64,000 bases of DNA from Vibrio diabolicus (lineage in GTDB: Bacteria; Pseudomonadota; Gammaproteobacteria; Enterobacterales; Vibrionaceae): positions 1-64,000 of the forward strand of contig CCKK01000002.1 of the NCBI GenBank assembly GCA_001048675.1, read 5' to 3'. The notes under the pieces were generated by a model. That model saw only the letters and a list, made by a program, of their open reading frames with translations, made no database searches and had not been told where the DNA came from. This document shows, in pieces, positions 16,703 through 24,903 of the stretch (position 1 is the first letter of the stretch; every line of letters starts with the position of its first letter). Made by a program: the position numbers and the translations under genes.

Positions 16703-17069
16703 ATTTTTCCTTCTGAACTGCACCATAACGTTTGGCTAGCATCAGAAAATCTTCTCTATCTAACCCTACACTAACTTCTTAGCTTACCTTTTTAATCTAG
16801 CTTATCGATAGCTTTTAAGCTTTTCATTAAATATACATAAAGGCGCATTTTGGTGGAGTCTATCCCACTTTTTAGTATTGGAAATATCATTAAATTTTGA
16901 GTCATTAAAATCAATAGGGTTATTCTCTAGAGGGTAGGCAATTGGTCACTCATATTGGCGCAAATAGTTACAACATGCGCCAGCCAAGCTGAATTGAAAA
17001 AGTAAACAATGTAAATTAAATGCCAATACGAATGATTATCACCTAAATTATGCCCCACATTTATTGGTG
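16703..17069. other. Intergenic promoter region of the metal operon
   Basis: An AT-rich 367-bp gap with no gene. It holds the divergent start signals of the flanking genes, a short GGCGCA/TGCGCC inverted repeat (16957-16981) and the Fur box at 17022-17040. Confidence 0.6.
17022..17040. promoter_or_regulatory. Fur box of the PepSY-to-ABC metal operon
   Basis: GCCAATACGAATGATTATC matches the Fur consensus at 13 of 19 positions, with the AATNATTATC half very strong. It lies about 30 bp before the first gene. A Zur site would look different (long GTTATAATATAAC-type dyad) and none is seen. Confidence 0.65.
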
Positions 17070-17711
17070 ATGATTGTTTCTATGTTGCTTAAAAGCAAAG
17101 GTGTTCAAACTTGGGCTCGCCGCCTACATATCTATATTTCGATGGCTCTTCTCTTAGTTACGCTGTTTTTTGCAATAACTGGTATTACCCTCAATCGCCC
17201 CGAATTATTTGAACGCCGTGAACCTATCATTCAACAACATACTCTTACGGTTCCACACTCAGTCCTATTCTCACATTCAGATACTTTTCAACCTAGCCGT
17301 GAAGAACTGCTTGCTTTCCTGACTAAAGAAACCGAGCTTCGCGGCACTCCCTCTGCGTTAGATGTGTATACCGAAGTTGAGCAAGGTGAGTTGTTACTCG
17401 GAGAGTTGTCTATGGATTTTAAAGGCCCGGGTTATAACGCTACGGTCTTTATTGATATGACTACTGGTGCGGCAGAGGTTGAAACGACGCACTACGGTAT
17501 TGTTGCGTTGTTGAACGATCTACATAAAGGCCGCAACAGTGGTGGGATTTGGAAGTGGTTTATCGACGTCACTGCGCTTTTGATGGTGTTTTTTGTTCTA
17601 ACAGGTGTGTGCTTATTACTGCCTAAGAAGAAGACGCTTAGAACGTCAATGCAATGGATGAGCTTTGGTACGTTACTGTCGCTCGTGATTTATTTTGTTG
17701 CTGTTCCATAA
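17070..17711 (+). CDS. PepSY-associated transmembrane protein
   Basis: About 213 residues from ATG at 17070; ATG at 17082 is also possible. Membrane helices lie near 22-45, 165-185 and 195-213. Between the first two is a periplasmic PepSY-like region (YNATVFIDMTTGAAEVETTH). HIYISM, LHKGR and WKWFID are typical PepSY_TM motifs; relatives include membrane ferric reductase-type proteins. First gene of a nine-gene operon behind a Fur box. A role in moving electrons or metal at the inner membrane is inference. Confidence 0.8.
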   Translation: MIVSMLLKSKGVQTWARRLHIYISMALLLVTLFFAITGITLNRPELFERREPIIQQHTLTVPHSVLFSHSDTFQPSREELLAFLTKETELRGTPSALDVYTEVEQGELLLGELSMDFKGPGYNATVFIDMTTGAAEVETTHYGIVALLNDLHKGRNSGGIWKWFIDVTALLMVFFVLTGVCLLLPKKKTLRTSMQWMSFGTLLSLVIYFVAVP

Positions 17712-17732
17712 CAGCTTTTTTAGAGAACACTT

Positions 17733-18272
17733 ATGTTGAACACAGGAAGATTTTTCCACCGTAATCACTTTTGTAAAGCCGCTTTGATCGCGGCTTTTGC
17801 TCCTTTCTCTCTTTCTGCTGCTCCTCTACCAGATAACGCGAAGATCGATTTCGAATTCGAACTTCCAAAGATAGACACTTCAATGTACGCACGCCCTTAT
17901 GTGGCGGTGTGGGTTGAAAATGACCAGCGTAAACCGGTTAAAACCATTCAGCTGTGGGTAGGAAAAGACGAATGGCTAAAAGACCTGCGCAGCTGGTGGA
18001 GAAAAGCGGGTCGTTATGATCGTGAACTTGTTGATGCGGTGACGTCTGCAACGCGCCCTGCTGGACAGTACCGTTTTGTCTGGGACGGAACCAATGATGC
18101 AGGAAAGCGTTTGGAGCAAGGAAATTACACGTTGTACGTCGAAGTTGTTCGTGAACATGGTGGGCGAAACTACTTACGTCAAAAAATAACGCTAGCGGAC
18201 AGTGAAGTGCGCTATGAGCTTAAACCAACTCAAGAGACGGGTGTCATCACCGTCAATTATCAAGTTAAGTGA
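17733..18272 (+). CDS. DUF2271 periplasmic protein
   Basis: 179 residues with an N-terminal signal (AAFAPFSLSAAP). The mature domain is a beta-sandwich with RPYVAVWVEN, DLRSWWRKAGR and YRFVWDGTNDAGKRLEQGNY, which resembles FlgD-Ig/DUF2271 proteins. Members commonly sit between PepSY and DUF4198 genes. Function unknown. Confidence 0.8.
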   Translation: MLNTGRFFHRNHFCKAALIAAFAPFSLSAAPLPDNAKIDFEFELPKIDTSMYARPYVAVWVENDQRKPVKTIQLWVGKDEWLKDLRSWWRKAGRYDRELVDAVTSATRPAGQYRFVWDGTNDAGKRLEQGNYTLYVEVVREHGGRNYLRQKITLADSEVRYELKPTQETGVITVNYQVK

Positions 18273-18287
18273 TTAAAGGACACAACA

Positions 18288-19118
18288 ATGAAAACCAAAA
18301 TGAAAGCAGTGGCATTGGCGAGTGTAATGGCAATGGGATTGGCTGCAACAACCACCGCACAAGCGCATCCACGTTGGGTTCTGCCTTCTCACTTTACGGT
18401 TTCAAAAGAAGGAGGTGACTGGCTGACATTTGATGTTACTGCTTCTCACGGGACGTTTGTTTTTGATAAGCCTGCGGGTAGTGACCAAGCGTTCGTGGTG
18501 ATGCCGGATGGCCGTTCTGAGCGTCCTAACTTTGTTGTTCGTGGTAAACGTCGTTCTATGTTTGATTTCTTTTTTACGGAAGAAGGCACGCACAAAGTCG
18601 CGATCAATAATCAGCCGAGCTACTACACCCAATACAAAGCGGGTCGTCGTGATACGGTGAAATGGGCGCGAGCAAACAAAGCTGAGCGTCATGATGTTCT
18701 TCCAGAACAGGCGCGTGATGTGGTTACTCAACTAAGCTACACCCGAGCAGAAAGCTACATTACGGTTGGTATGCCAACGGACAAAGCGTTGGAGATTGAA
18801 GGCAAAATGCTGGAGATGAAGCCGGTCACGCATCCATCGGACATCATTGAAGGTGAACCAGTCACTTTCCAGTTTTTCTTCAATGGTGAGCCACAAGAGG
18901 GCGTCACAGCGGAGATTACACGAGAAGGCACCATGTACCGAAATCATCAAGAACAAATCGATGTGGTGAGTGATAAAGATGGCAAAGTGATCTTCACGCC
19001 AGAGGTCGCAGGGCGCTACTTAATGAAAGCGAACTACAAAGGTGAATTAAAAGATAATCCATTGGCGGATAAAGCGAGTGCCAATGTTCACCTTACGTTT
19101 GAAACTCAACTTAACTAA
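18288..19118 (+). CDS. DUF4198 periplasmic protein
   Basis: 276 residues. A signal peptide ends TAQA, so the mature protein starts HPRWVLPSHF, exposing two early His residues that could bind metal. A middle region follows, then a C-terminal transthyretin-like beta domain (TAEITREGTMY, VISDKDGKVIFTPEVAGRYLM-type motif). DUF4198 proteins are repeatedly linked to transition-metal uptake operons. RBS AAAGGA precedes ATG. Likely a periplasmic metal-handling partner of the ABC importer downstream. Confidence 0.82.
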   Translation: MKTKMKAVALASVMAMGLAATTTAQAHPRWVLPSHFTVSKEGGDWLTFDVTASHGTFVFDKPAGSDQAFVVMPDGRSERPNFVVRGKRRSMFDFFFTEEGTHKVAINNQPSYYTQYKAGRRDTVKWARANKAERHDVLPEQARDVVTQLSYTRAESYITVGMPTDKALEIEGKMLEMKPVTHPSDIIEGEPVTFQFFFNGEPQEGVTAEITREGTMYRNHQEQIDVVSDKDGKVIFTPEVAGRYLMKANYKGELKDNPLADKASANVHLTFETQLN

Positions 19119-19160
19119 TCGAATTAGGCTCAGCAATCGCTGGGCCATTTTGGAATCATC

Positions 19161-19481
19161 ATGAATAACACTTCTCTTCTAAAAGCTGCTTTGCTTTTTT
19201 CTGGATTTGCTTCTTTTCACGCTGCTGCACACTTCCCTCTGATGAGTTGTCACTTGGCGCAAGATAAAGTGATTTGTGAAGCGGGCTACTCGGATGGATC
19301 GACAGCGGTCGACTACGATGTCGAAATGTACGATTACGACGACAATCTGATCGCCAAAGAAAAAACAGATAAGCGTTCCATCGCAGAATTTACTCACCCT
19401 GAAACAGATTTCTATTTGGTATTTGATGCCGGACATGAAAGCCCGGTGGAAGTGGATATCGTTGAGCTGAAAGAGAAATGA
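19161..19481 (+). CDS. Small acidic periplasmic protein
   Basis: 106 residues: signal peptide to HAAAH, then an acidic mature domain (DYDVEMYDYDDN) with two Cys (SCHLAQDKVICEAGYSDG) and a His. It resembles the C-terminal carboxypeptidase-regulatory-like domain of DUF4198 partners, but I recognise no family. Its last four bases overlap the next start (ATGA). Confidence 0.72.
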   Translation: MNNTSLLKAALLFSGFASFHAAAHFPLMSCHLAQDKVICEAGYSDGSTAVDYDVEMYDYDDNLIAKEKTDKRSIAEFTHPETDFYLVFDAGHESPVEVDIVELKEK

Positions 19482-20032
19482 GTGTACAGAAAGTTCGTCC
19501 CGATGATGGTAACCGAGAAGGAAAGTGGGTCGCACTGACTATCGCAGCGATTCTCGGTTTTGCAGCCATACTTATGCCCTACCATCAGGTTGCGACTGAA
19601 AAGTCAGACATACAGGCTCATCAAGTTTTAATCACGGACTTACATCAAAACGAGTTGGGTTTGATCGCTGAACTTAAGCTTGCTCATGAAGAGATTCGTG
19701 ATTTGCAGCTAGAAACTGGAACTTGGCCTGAGGTCTCTGACATGGAGGCGCTTTGGATTGCTCCATTCGTAAAAGACCAAAATTGGAAGCGCAAAGGGTC
19801 TCATCAGTGGAAACGAATCGATGACGGAGTCTACATTGGCATGAAGAAAAATGCCCAAGGTTCTGCCTCTATGCTTCTGGATAGCCGTGGCTCTCAAGCT
19901 GATATTTGGTTTAGTGATTCTAGCCGATCGTTAAATGCGGAGGTACTAAGCGATCTAGCAAAACGCCGCCAGCATGGCTGGCAACAAATCGTTCTGTCAG
20001 ATTCCTCTTCTTCCCATTCTCACGCCCATTAA
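19478..20032 (+). CDS. DUF6162 membrane-anchored protein with His-rich tail
   Basis: 184 residues. One membrane helix near 17-35 (WVALTIAAILGFAAILMPY), then a coiled-coil segment and a compact periplasmic domain. The tail SSSSHSHAH is a candidate metal-binding terminus. DUF6162 genes sit directly before ZnuA/B/C-like genes in several Gammaproteobacteria. It overlaps the preceding gene and stands 22 bp before the binding protein. Confidence 0.75.
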   Translation: MSVQKVRPDDGNREGKWVALTIAAILGFAAILMPYHQVATEKSDIQAHQVLITDLHQNELGLIAELKLAHEEIRDLQLETGTWPEVSDMEALWIAPFVKDQNWKRKGSHQWKRIDDGVYIGMKKNAQGSASMLLDSRGSQADIWFSDSSRSLNAEVLSDLAKRRQHGWQQIVLSDSSSSHSHAH

Positions 20033-20054
20033 GACAACATAATTGATAAGTACT

Positions 20055-20981
20055 ATGATCAAACGCTCTCTTTTACGTCGTATTCTTACAGCCACCGTGT
20101 TATTGACGGTGTCTTCTACTGGCTTTGCTGCCGATAAACTCAGTATTGGTATTACGCTTCAACCTTATTACAGCTATGTCAAAGCTGTTGTTGATGACAA
20201 GGCGAACATCATTCCTCTGGTCGATGCTGGTTTTAACCCTCATAACTATTTACCGCAACCCAATGATCTTAAGCGTTTGAATGAAATGGATGCGATAGTG
20301 ATCAATGGTATTGGCCATGACGATTTTGCACTGAAAGTGATCAAAGCCTCTCAGCGTGATGATCTCTTGGTTATCGAAGCGAACAAAGAAGTGCCTCTGT
20401 TACCGGCGATGGGGCAGTCAGTTGGTCAAGGTGCAGTGAACCCTCACACCTTTGTTGGTCTATCGACCACTATTCAAAAGGTTTACACCATCGCGAGTGA
20501 GCTAAGTAAACTGGACCCAGACAACGCTACTTTTTATCGCCAAAATGCTCGTAAATACGCAAAAACATTTCGCCTGATGAAGCGTGATGCAATGTTGTCT
20601 CTTGGTGAGTTGGACACGGCTGGTATGAAGGTGGCGACAACCCATAATGCTTACGGCTATATCCTTCAGGAGTTTGGTGTTGACGTCGCAGCTGTCATTG
20701 AGCCTGCTCATGGCGTTGAACCAAGTGCCAGTCAGTTGCAGGAAACGATTGAGAAAATTCGTGAATCCGGCATTGATGTGCTGTTTTATGAGCTCAATAT
20801 GCCGAACCGTTTTGTTGATACCATCGAAGAGGCGACAGGGGTGCAGCTTTATCGCTTTTCTCACATGACTCACGGTGAGTATGAGGCTGATAAAGTCGAG
20901 GTTGAGATGCGAGATAACGTGGAAACGCTCATTGAAGCAATGAAGTTTGTTGCGAGCAAGCGAGCAGGGGAAAAGGCGTAA
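20055..20981 (+). CDS. Metal ABC transporter substrate-binding protein (ZnuA/cluster A-I type)
   Basis: 308 residues from ATG at 20055 with a signal peptide to FAA. Two lobes are joined by a long helix. Candidate ligands stand at family positions: His in FNPHNYLPQP, His in NPHTF, His in THNAYGY and Glu in FYELNMP. There is no ZnuA-type His-rich loop. The ligand set fits Zn, Mn or Fe(II). It overlaps the ATPase gene (TAATG). The Fur box upstream favours an iron-responsive importer, which is inference. Confidence 0.85.
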   Translation: MIKRSLLRRILTATVLLTVSSTGFAADKLSIGITLQPYYSYVKAVVDDKANIIPLVDAGFNPHNYLPQPNDLKRLNEMDAIVINGIGHDDFALKVIKASQRDDLLVIEANKEVPLLPAMGQSVGQGAVNPHTFVGLSTTIQKVYTIASELSKLDPDNATFYRQNARKYAKTFRLMKRDAMLSLGELDTAGMKVATTHNAYGYILQEFGVDVAAVIEPAHGVEPSASQLQETIEKIRESGIDVLFYELNMPNRFVDTIEEATGVQLYRFSHMTHGEYEADKVEVEMRDNVETLIEAMKFVASKRAGEKA

Positions 20982-21709
20982 TGACAGGTCCTTCCGTTTC
21001 CTTAAATAACGTGGGCCTGAAATACGCCGACAATATTATTTTGCAGAACATCAACGTTGAATTCGAGAGCGCGAAATGCCACGTGATTATGGGGCCGAAT
21101 GGTGGTGGGAAAACCTCTTTGCTTCGTTCGATACTTGGGCTAACACCATTTTCGGGAAACATTGCACTCAATTGGCCAGAGCAATCAGCTGCATCGGGTA
21201 AGATAGGATATGTACCACAAAAGGCGATGTTCGAGGCAAGCCTCCCGTTAACCGTGATGGATTTTGTGCTGCTTAATCAAACCCGTATCCCTCTATTTTG
21301 GCGACGTAAAACAAAGCAAACTCAACATGCTCTGGCCCAGCTGGATCGTGTGGGCATGGCAACGCGTTGCGATCGTCGTATGGGGCAACTCTCTGGCGGA
21401 GAGCAACAGCGTGTTTTGTTTGCGCAAGCTTTACTGGATGAGCCCAATTTATTGGTTTTAGATGAACCTACAACTGGTATGGACGAGCAAGGTGTTCGGT
21501 ATCTTGAAGGTTTGATTCATGAAGTCGTTGGAGAAGGCAAAACGGTACTGGCAGTACACCATGACGTGACCGCAGTGCGCCGTTTAGATGCTCAGGTCCA
21601 TGTCGTAAATCGTCAAATTGTGGCGTCAGGTCACCATTCAGATGTGCTAAGCCCTGATCGTATAGAAACATTATTTAAGCACTACACAGCAAAAGTGGAG
21701 GCTGCATAA
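20981..21709 (+). CDS. Metal ABC transporter ATP-binding protein (ZnuC-like)
   Basis: 242 residues with the full ABC set: Walker A GPNGGGKTS, Q-loop VPQKAMF, signature LSGGEQQR, Walker B LLVLDEPTTGMD and switch VHHDVT. It energises the permease that follows, whose ATG overlaps the stop (TAATG). Confidence 0.9.
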   Translation: MTGPSVSLNNVGLKYADNIILQNINVEFESAKCHVIMGPNGGGKTSLLRSILGLTPFSGNIALNWPEQSAASGKIGYVPQKAMFEASLPLTVMDFVLLNQTRIPLFWRRKTKQTQHALAQLDRVGMATRCDRRMGQLSGGEQQRVLFAQALLDEPNLLVLDEPTTGMDEQGVRYLEGLIHEVVGEGKTVLAVHHDVTAVRRLDAQVHVVNRQIVASGHHSDVLSPDRIETLFKHYTAKVEAA

Positions 21710-22584
21710 TGGATTGGTTACGAGAGTTAGCGGTTAGCGGCGTTGAAGCTGGATGGTTAAGCGATAGCTTTTCTTATGCCTTCATGGTGAACGCAATTGT
21801 GGCAGCGCTGATATTAGGACCATTACTTGGTGGTCTTGGGACATTAGTCATCGCCAAGCGACTGGCTTTTTTCTCTGAAGCGGTTGGGCACGCTGCGCTT
21901 ACCGGAATCGCGATTGGTGTGTTGCTCGGTGAGCCGCCAGAGAATCCGATCATCGGCTTGTTTAGCTTTTGTATGATTTTTGCGCTGTTGCTTCACTTTG
22001 TTCGTAATCGTACCAATGTACCTTACGATACACTGGTTGGGGTTTTTCTTGCACTAGCGTTAGCGGTTGGTGCTGCGCTGTTAATGTACGTCGCTCGTAA
22101 GATCAACATTCACATGTTGGAGAACGTGTTGTTCGGATCGATCTTGACTGTGACGGACAACGATATCCTTATTTTAGCGATCAGTTGTTTGATCATATTA
22201 CTGCTTCTTATTCCTACGTTTAACCGCATTTTGCTGACTTGTATCAGCCCGGATATTGCACGTGTACGCGGCTTTAATACCAGCTTTTATGATTACTTAT
22301 TTGTCATGATGATCACCTTGGTCACCATCGCCGCGGTAAAGGTTATTGGCGCGGTATTGGTTGGTGCATTGCTACTGATTCCTGGTGCAACGGCTAGGTT
22401 ATTGACTAAACGCATGGGCAGTTTCGTTCTCCTTTCTTCTTTATTGGCAACCATTGCGTGTTTAGTCGGAACCATACTGCCGATGGAGCTTGAGCTACCA
22501 GTGCCATCAGGCGCATCCATCATCATTGTTTCTGCGGCATTTTTCCTAACAGCAACGGTTTACCGAATTATCAAAAAAGCGTAA
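21709..22584 (+). CDS. Metal ABC transporter permease (ZnuB-like, ABC-3 family)
   Basis: 291 residues with about eight membrane helices. GPLLGGLGTLVIAKRLAFFSEAVGHAALTGIAIG is the family signature (split over 40 residues), and GAVLVGALLLIPGATARLL the second. Forms the inner-membrane channel of the importer. Confidence 0.9.
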   Translation: MDWLRELAVSGVEAGWLSDSFSYAFMVNAIVAALILGPLLGGLGTLVIAKRLAFFSEAVGHAALTGIAIGVLLGEPPENPIIGLFSFCMIFALLLHFVRNRTNVPYDTLVGVFLALALAVGAALLMYVARKINIHMLENVLFGSILTVTDNDILILAISCLIILLLLIPTFNRILLTCISPDIARVRGFNTSFYDYLFVMMITLVTIAAVKVIGAVLVGALLLIPGATARLLTKRMGSFVLLSSLLATIACLVGTILPMELELPVPSGASIIIVSAAFFLTATVYRIIKKA

Positions 22585-22600
22585 CCCTTTTTATAAAGTA

Positions 22601-23476
22601 ATGAACATGAAGATAAAAAAATTAGCGATAACTTTTGGTTTGGTTATAGCGACGACACTTCCATCGTTGGCAAGCGCCAAAGACATTTTAACCAGCACTC
22701 CCGTCACATACATGTTGTCTGAGCAACTCATGAAAGGTACAGGGATAGAGACTCAGTATCTGCCTCCAAAGCGTTACGGCGTCGAGCGTCTTGAGAACTG
22801 GTTCGCAAATAAAGGTACAGAGCAAGTTAAGCAAGCGGGTCAAGCCGCGACGGTTGCTATTACTCTTGGTGCGATTTGGAAACAAGACCCGACTTATGTT
22901 TACGCTCGACAGGGCAACATTCACTTGATTGAAATCGATGCATCGCAGGCCATTTCTCCGAGAGCTCAAGGAGTTGCAGTACTGACATTGGAAAACGGGT
23001 CAACATCGAAGTACGCATGGCTGAACCCTACAAACTTAATCCGAATGGCGGGCATTGTTGGAGAGGATCTACAACGTGTATATCCTGAACACCAAAAGGC
23101 GATTCAAACGAATCAACAGGCTTTTATGCTCAATGTGCGTGAACTGATCAACCAACAACAGGCAGAGATCTTCGATAAAGGCATCGATTCAGTGGTACTG
23201 ATGAGTGAGTCACTAGAGGACTTTGCCTCTGGCAACCAATTGTTTGTGGTTGGGCGCGAATTTAAGCCAGAACTCGAGTGGACAGAAGAAGACAAATTAT
23301 CTTTAAAAGCTCAGTTTGAACAAGATAAAACGCTATGGTTAGTGACGGATAAACGACCGTCGAAAACCTTGACATCGCTTATTAAACCGAGTCGTATACT
23401 GCAAATCGATGTTATTGACCGCTGGGGCAGTAAGGGTATCAAAACTGAGAAGCCACTCGCACGTTGGGAGATGTGA
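22601..23476 (+). CDS. Second ZnuA-like periplasmic protein lacking the His ligands
   Basis: 291 residues with a signal peptide (to LASA). The fold resembles metal-binding ABC proteins (ILTSTPVTYMLSEQL, NPTNLIRMAGIVGEDL, SVVLMSESLEDFASG). The positions that carry metal-binding His in the partner protein are instead Tyr, Asn or Ser here. It may bind a different ligand, or act as an adaptor between the first binding protein and the permease. Last gene of the operon, 16 bp after the permease. Confidence 0.7.
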   Translation: MNMKIKKLAITFGLVIATTLPSLASAKDILTSTPVTYMLSEQLMKGTGIETQYLPPKRYGVERLENWFANKGTEQVKQAGQAATVAITLGAIWKQDPTYVYARQGNIHLIEIDASQAISPRAQGVAVLTLENGSTSKYAWLNPTNLIRMAGIVGEDLQRVYPEHQKAIQTNQQAFMLNVRELINQQQAEIFDKGIDSVVLMSESLEDFASGNQLFVVGREFKPELEWTEEDKLSLKAQFEQDKTLWLVTDKRPSKTLTSLIKPSRILQIDVIDRWGSKGIKTEKPLARWEM

Positions 23477-23692
23477 CACGTAAAAAGCCACAGATTTTAT
23501 GATGGGGAATGAAAAGTTCCCTATTTTTTTGTTGACTTGGTTCAAAACGTGAGCATTAATACCACTGGTTGCATAAGAAAGTGTTTGTTTCATTTCTATT
23601 TCATTACTACTTTGTTATGTGTTCGTTGCGATTGATTCGGATTTAATCTGTCTCTAAGCGAACCGGTACAAACAACTATACGGATGTTAACA

Positions 23693-24688
23693 ATGAAAAT
23701 GAAAACTCTAGCCGTTGCAGTGGCGGCACTAGCATGTGGTTCACAGGCCTTCGCAGCAGAAGTTTATAACAGCGATGGTACATCTTTATCGATCGGCGGT
23801 CACGTTTCAGTTGGCGTGGGTGAGTACTACGAGGAAGATGTGAAAGTTCATCAAGTGTCTCCACGTATTAACGTCGCGGGTAAGAAAGACATTGGCAACG
23901 GTATCACTATCGACGCTAAAGGCGAATGGGCGCTTAACTACCTAAATGGTGGTGAACAGTCATTCAAAACTCGTCTAGGTTACATCGGTGCAACTCACGA
24001 ACAGTACGGTCGCCTTGTTGCAGGTACTCAATGGTCACCTTACTATGATGTAGCTGGTGTTGCGGATCTACCAATCGCGTTTGCGAACGACTTTTTGTAC
24101 GACAACCACGGCAACCTAGGCTCAGCTCGTGCTGATAAAATGCTTAGCTACCGCAAAGGTTTTGAATTTGGTGAAGGCTTTGCTTTCAACCTAGGTCTAG
24201 GTTGGCAAGGTGAGCAAACTTCAGATGCAACAACATACGAGCAACGTGGTCAAATTGCACTGAGCGGTTCTGTAGCTGGCTTTGGTCTAGGTTACGTATA
24301 CAGCGGCGGTGATGTTAAAAACGCGAATCTAGGTACTAAGAACGCTGAATCACACCTATTCTCTGTAAACTACGGTCAGTACGGTTCAGGTCTATACGCA
24401 GCAGTAGTATACGGTATGAACGATTACTTCTACGACATGCGTAAAGAGACTTCTCAACTTGAAGCTCTTTTGGCATACGGCGTGAACGATTGGACATTCA
24501 GCGTTAACTACGAAGGCGTAGAAGACGAAGAAGACAACAAGACAGTTTCAAGCGAAACTGCGCTACAAGCAGAGTACGCTGTAACTCCTGCTTTCGTAAC
24601 GTTTGCAGCTTACCAGTTTGATCTAGGTAACGACTACAACAGTGAAGAGAACGACTACTGGACTCTAGGTGCTCGTTACTACTTCTAA
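23693..24688 (+). CDS. General outer-membrane porin (OmpU/Porin_4 type)
   Basis: 331 residues from ATG at 23693 (MKMKTLAVAV), with signal peptide to AFAA. Alternating beta strands run throughout and the chain ends in ARYYF, with the terminal Phe used in outer-membrane assembly. Codon use is strongly biased (GGT, CTA, AAC, CGT), which suggests high expression. It has its own promoter region and terminator. The substrate is not readable. Confidence 0.87.
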   Translation: MKMKTLAVAVAALACGSQAFAAEVYNSDGTSLSIGGHVSVGVGEYYEEDVKVHQVSPRINVAGKKDIGNGITIDAKGEWALNYLNGGEQSFKTRLGYIGATHEQYGRLVAGTQWSPYYDVAGVADLPIAFANDFLYDNHGNLGSARADKMLSYRKGFEFGEGFAFNLGLGWQGEQTSDATTYEQRGQIALSGSVAGFGLGYVYSGGDVKNANLGTKNAESHLFSVNYGQYGSGLYAAVVYGMNDYFYDMRKETSQLEALLAYGVNDWTFSVNYEGVEDEEDNKTVSSETALQAEYAVTPAFVTFAAYQFDLGNDYNSEENDYWTLGARYYF

Positions 24689-24730
24689 TAAATAGGCCAG
24701 TTTCTACTGCCTAAACACATTTATTGTGTT

Positions 24731-24765
24731 AACGCCTACTCGTTGTGAGTAGGCGTTTTTCTTTC
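24731..24765 (+). terminator. Porin terminator
   Basis: ACGCCTACTC/GAGTAGGCGT stem, GTTGT loop, then TTTTCTTTC. Confidence 0.9.
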
Positions 24766-24843
24766 TGCTTTCCGTTGGCCATAATAGACACTGGTAATGC
24801 TGTGCTTATGTAACCCAAGCTCTGTTTAGAGAGTGCGTCTAAT

Positions 24844-24873
24844 AAAAAATGCCCGCAAGTTGCGGGCATTTTT
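24844..24873 (-). terminator. Terminator of the oligopeptidase gene, possibly bidirectional
   Basis: AAAAATGCCCGCA/TGCGGGCATTTTT is a near-perfect dyad with T-runs on both strands, 30 bp past the oligopeptidase stop. Confidence 0.85.
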
Positions 24874-24903
24874 GTTGTTAGAGATGCAGTTCTATTAATA
24901 CGC

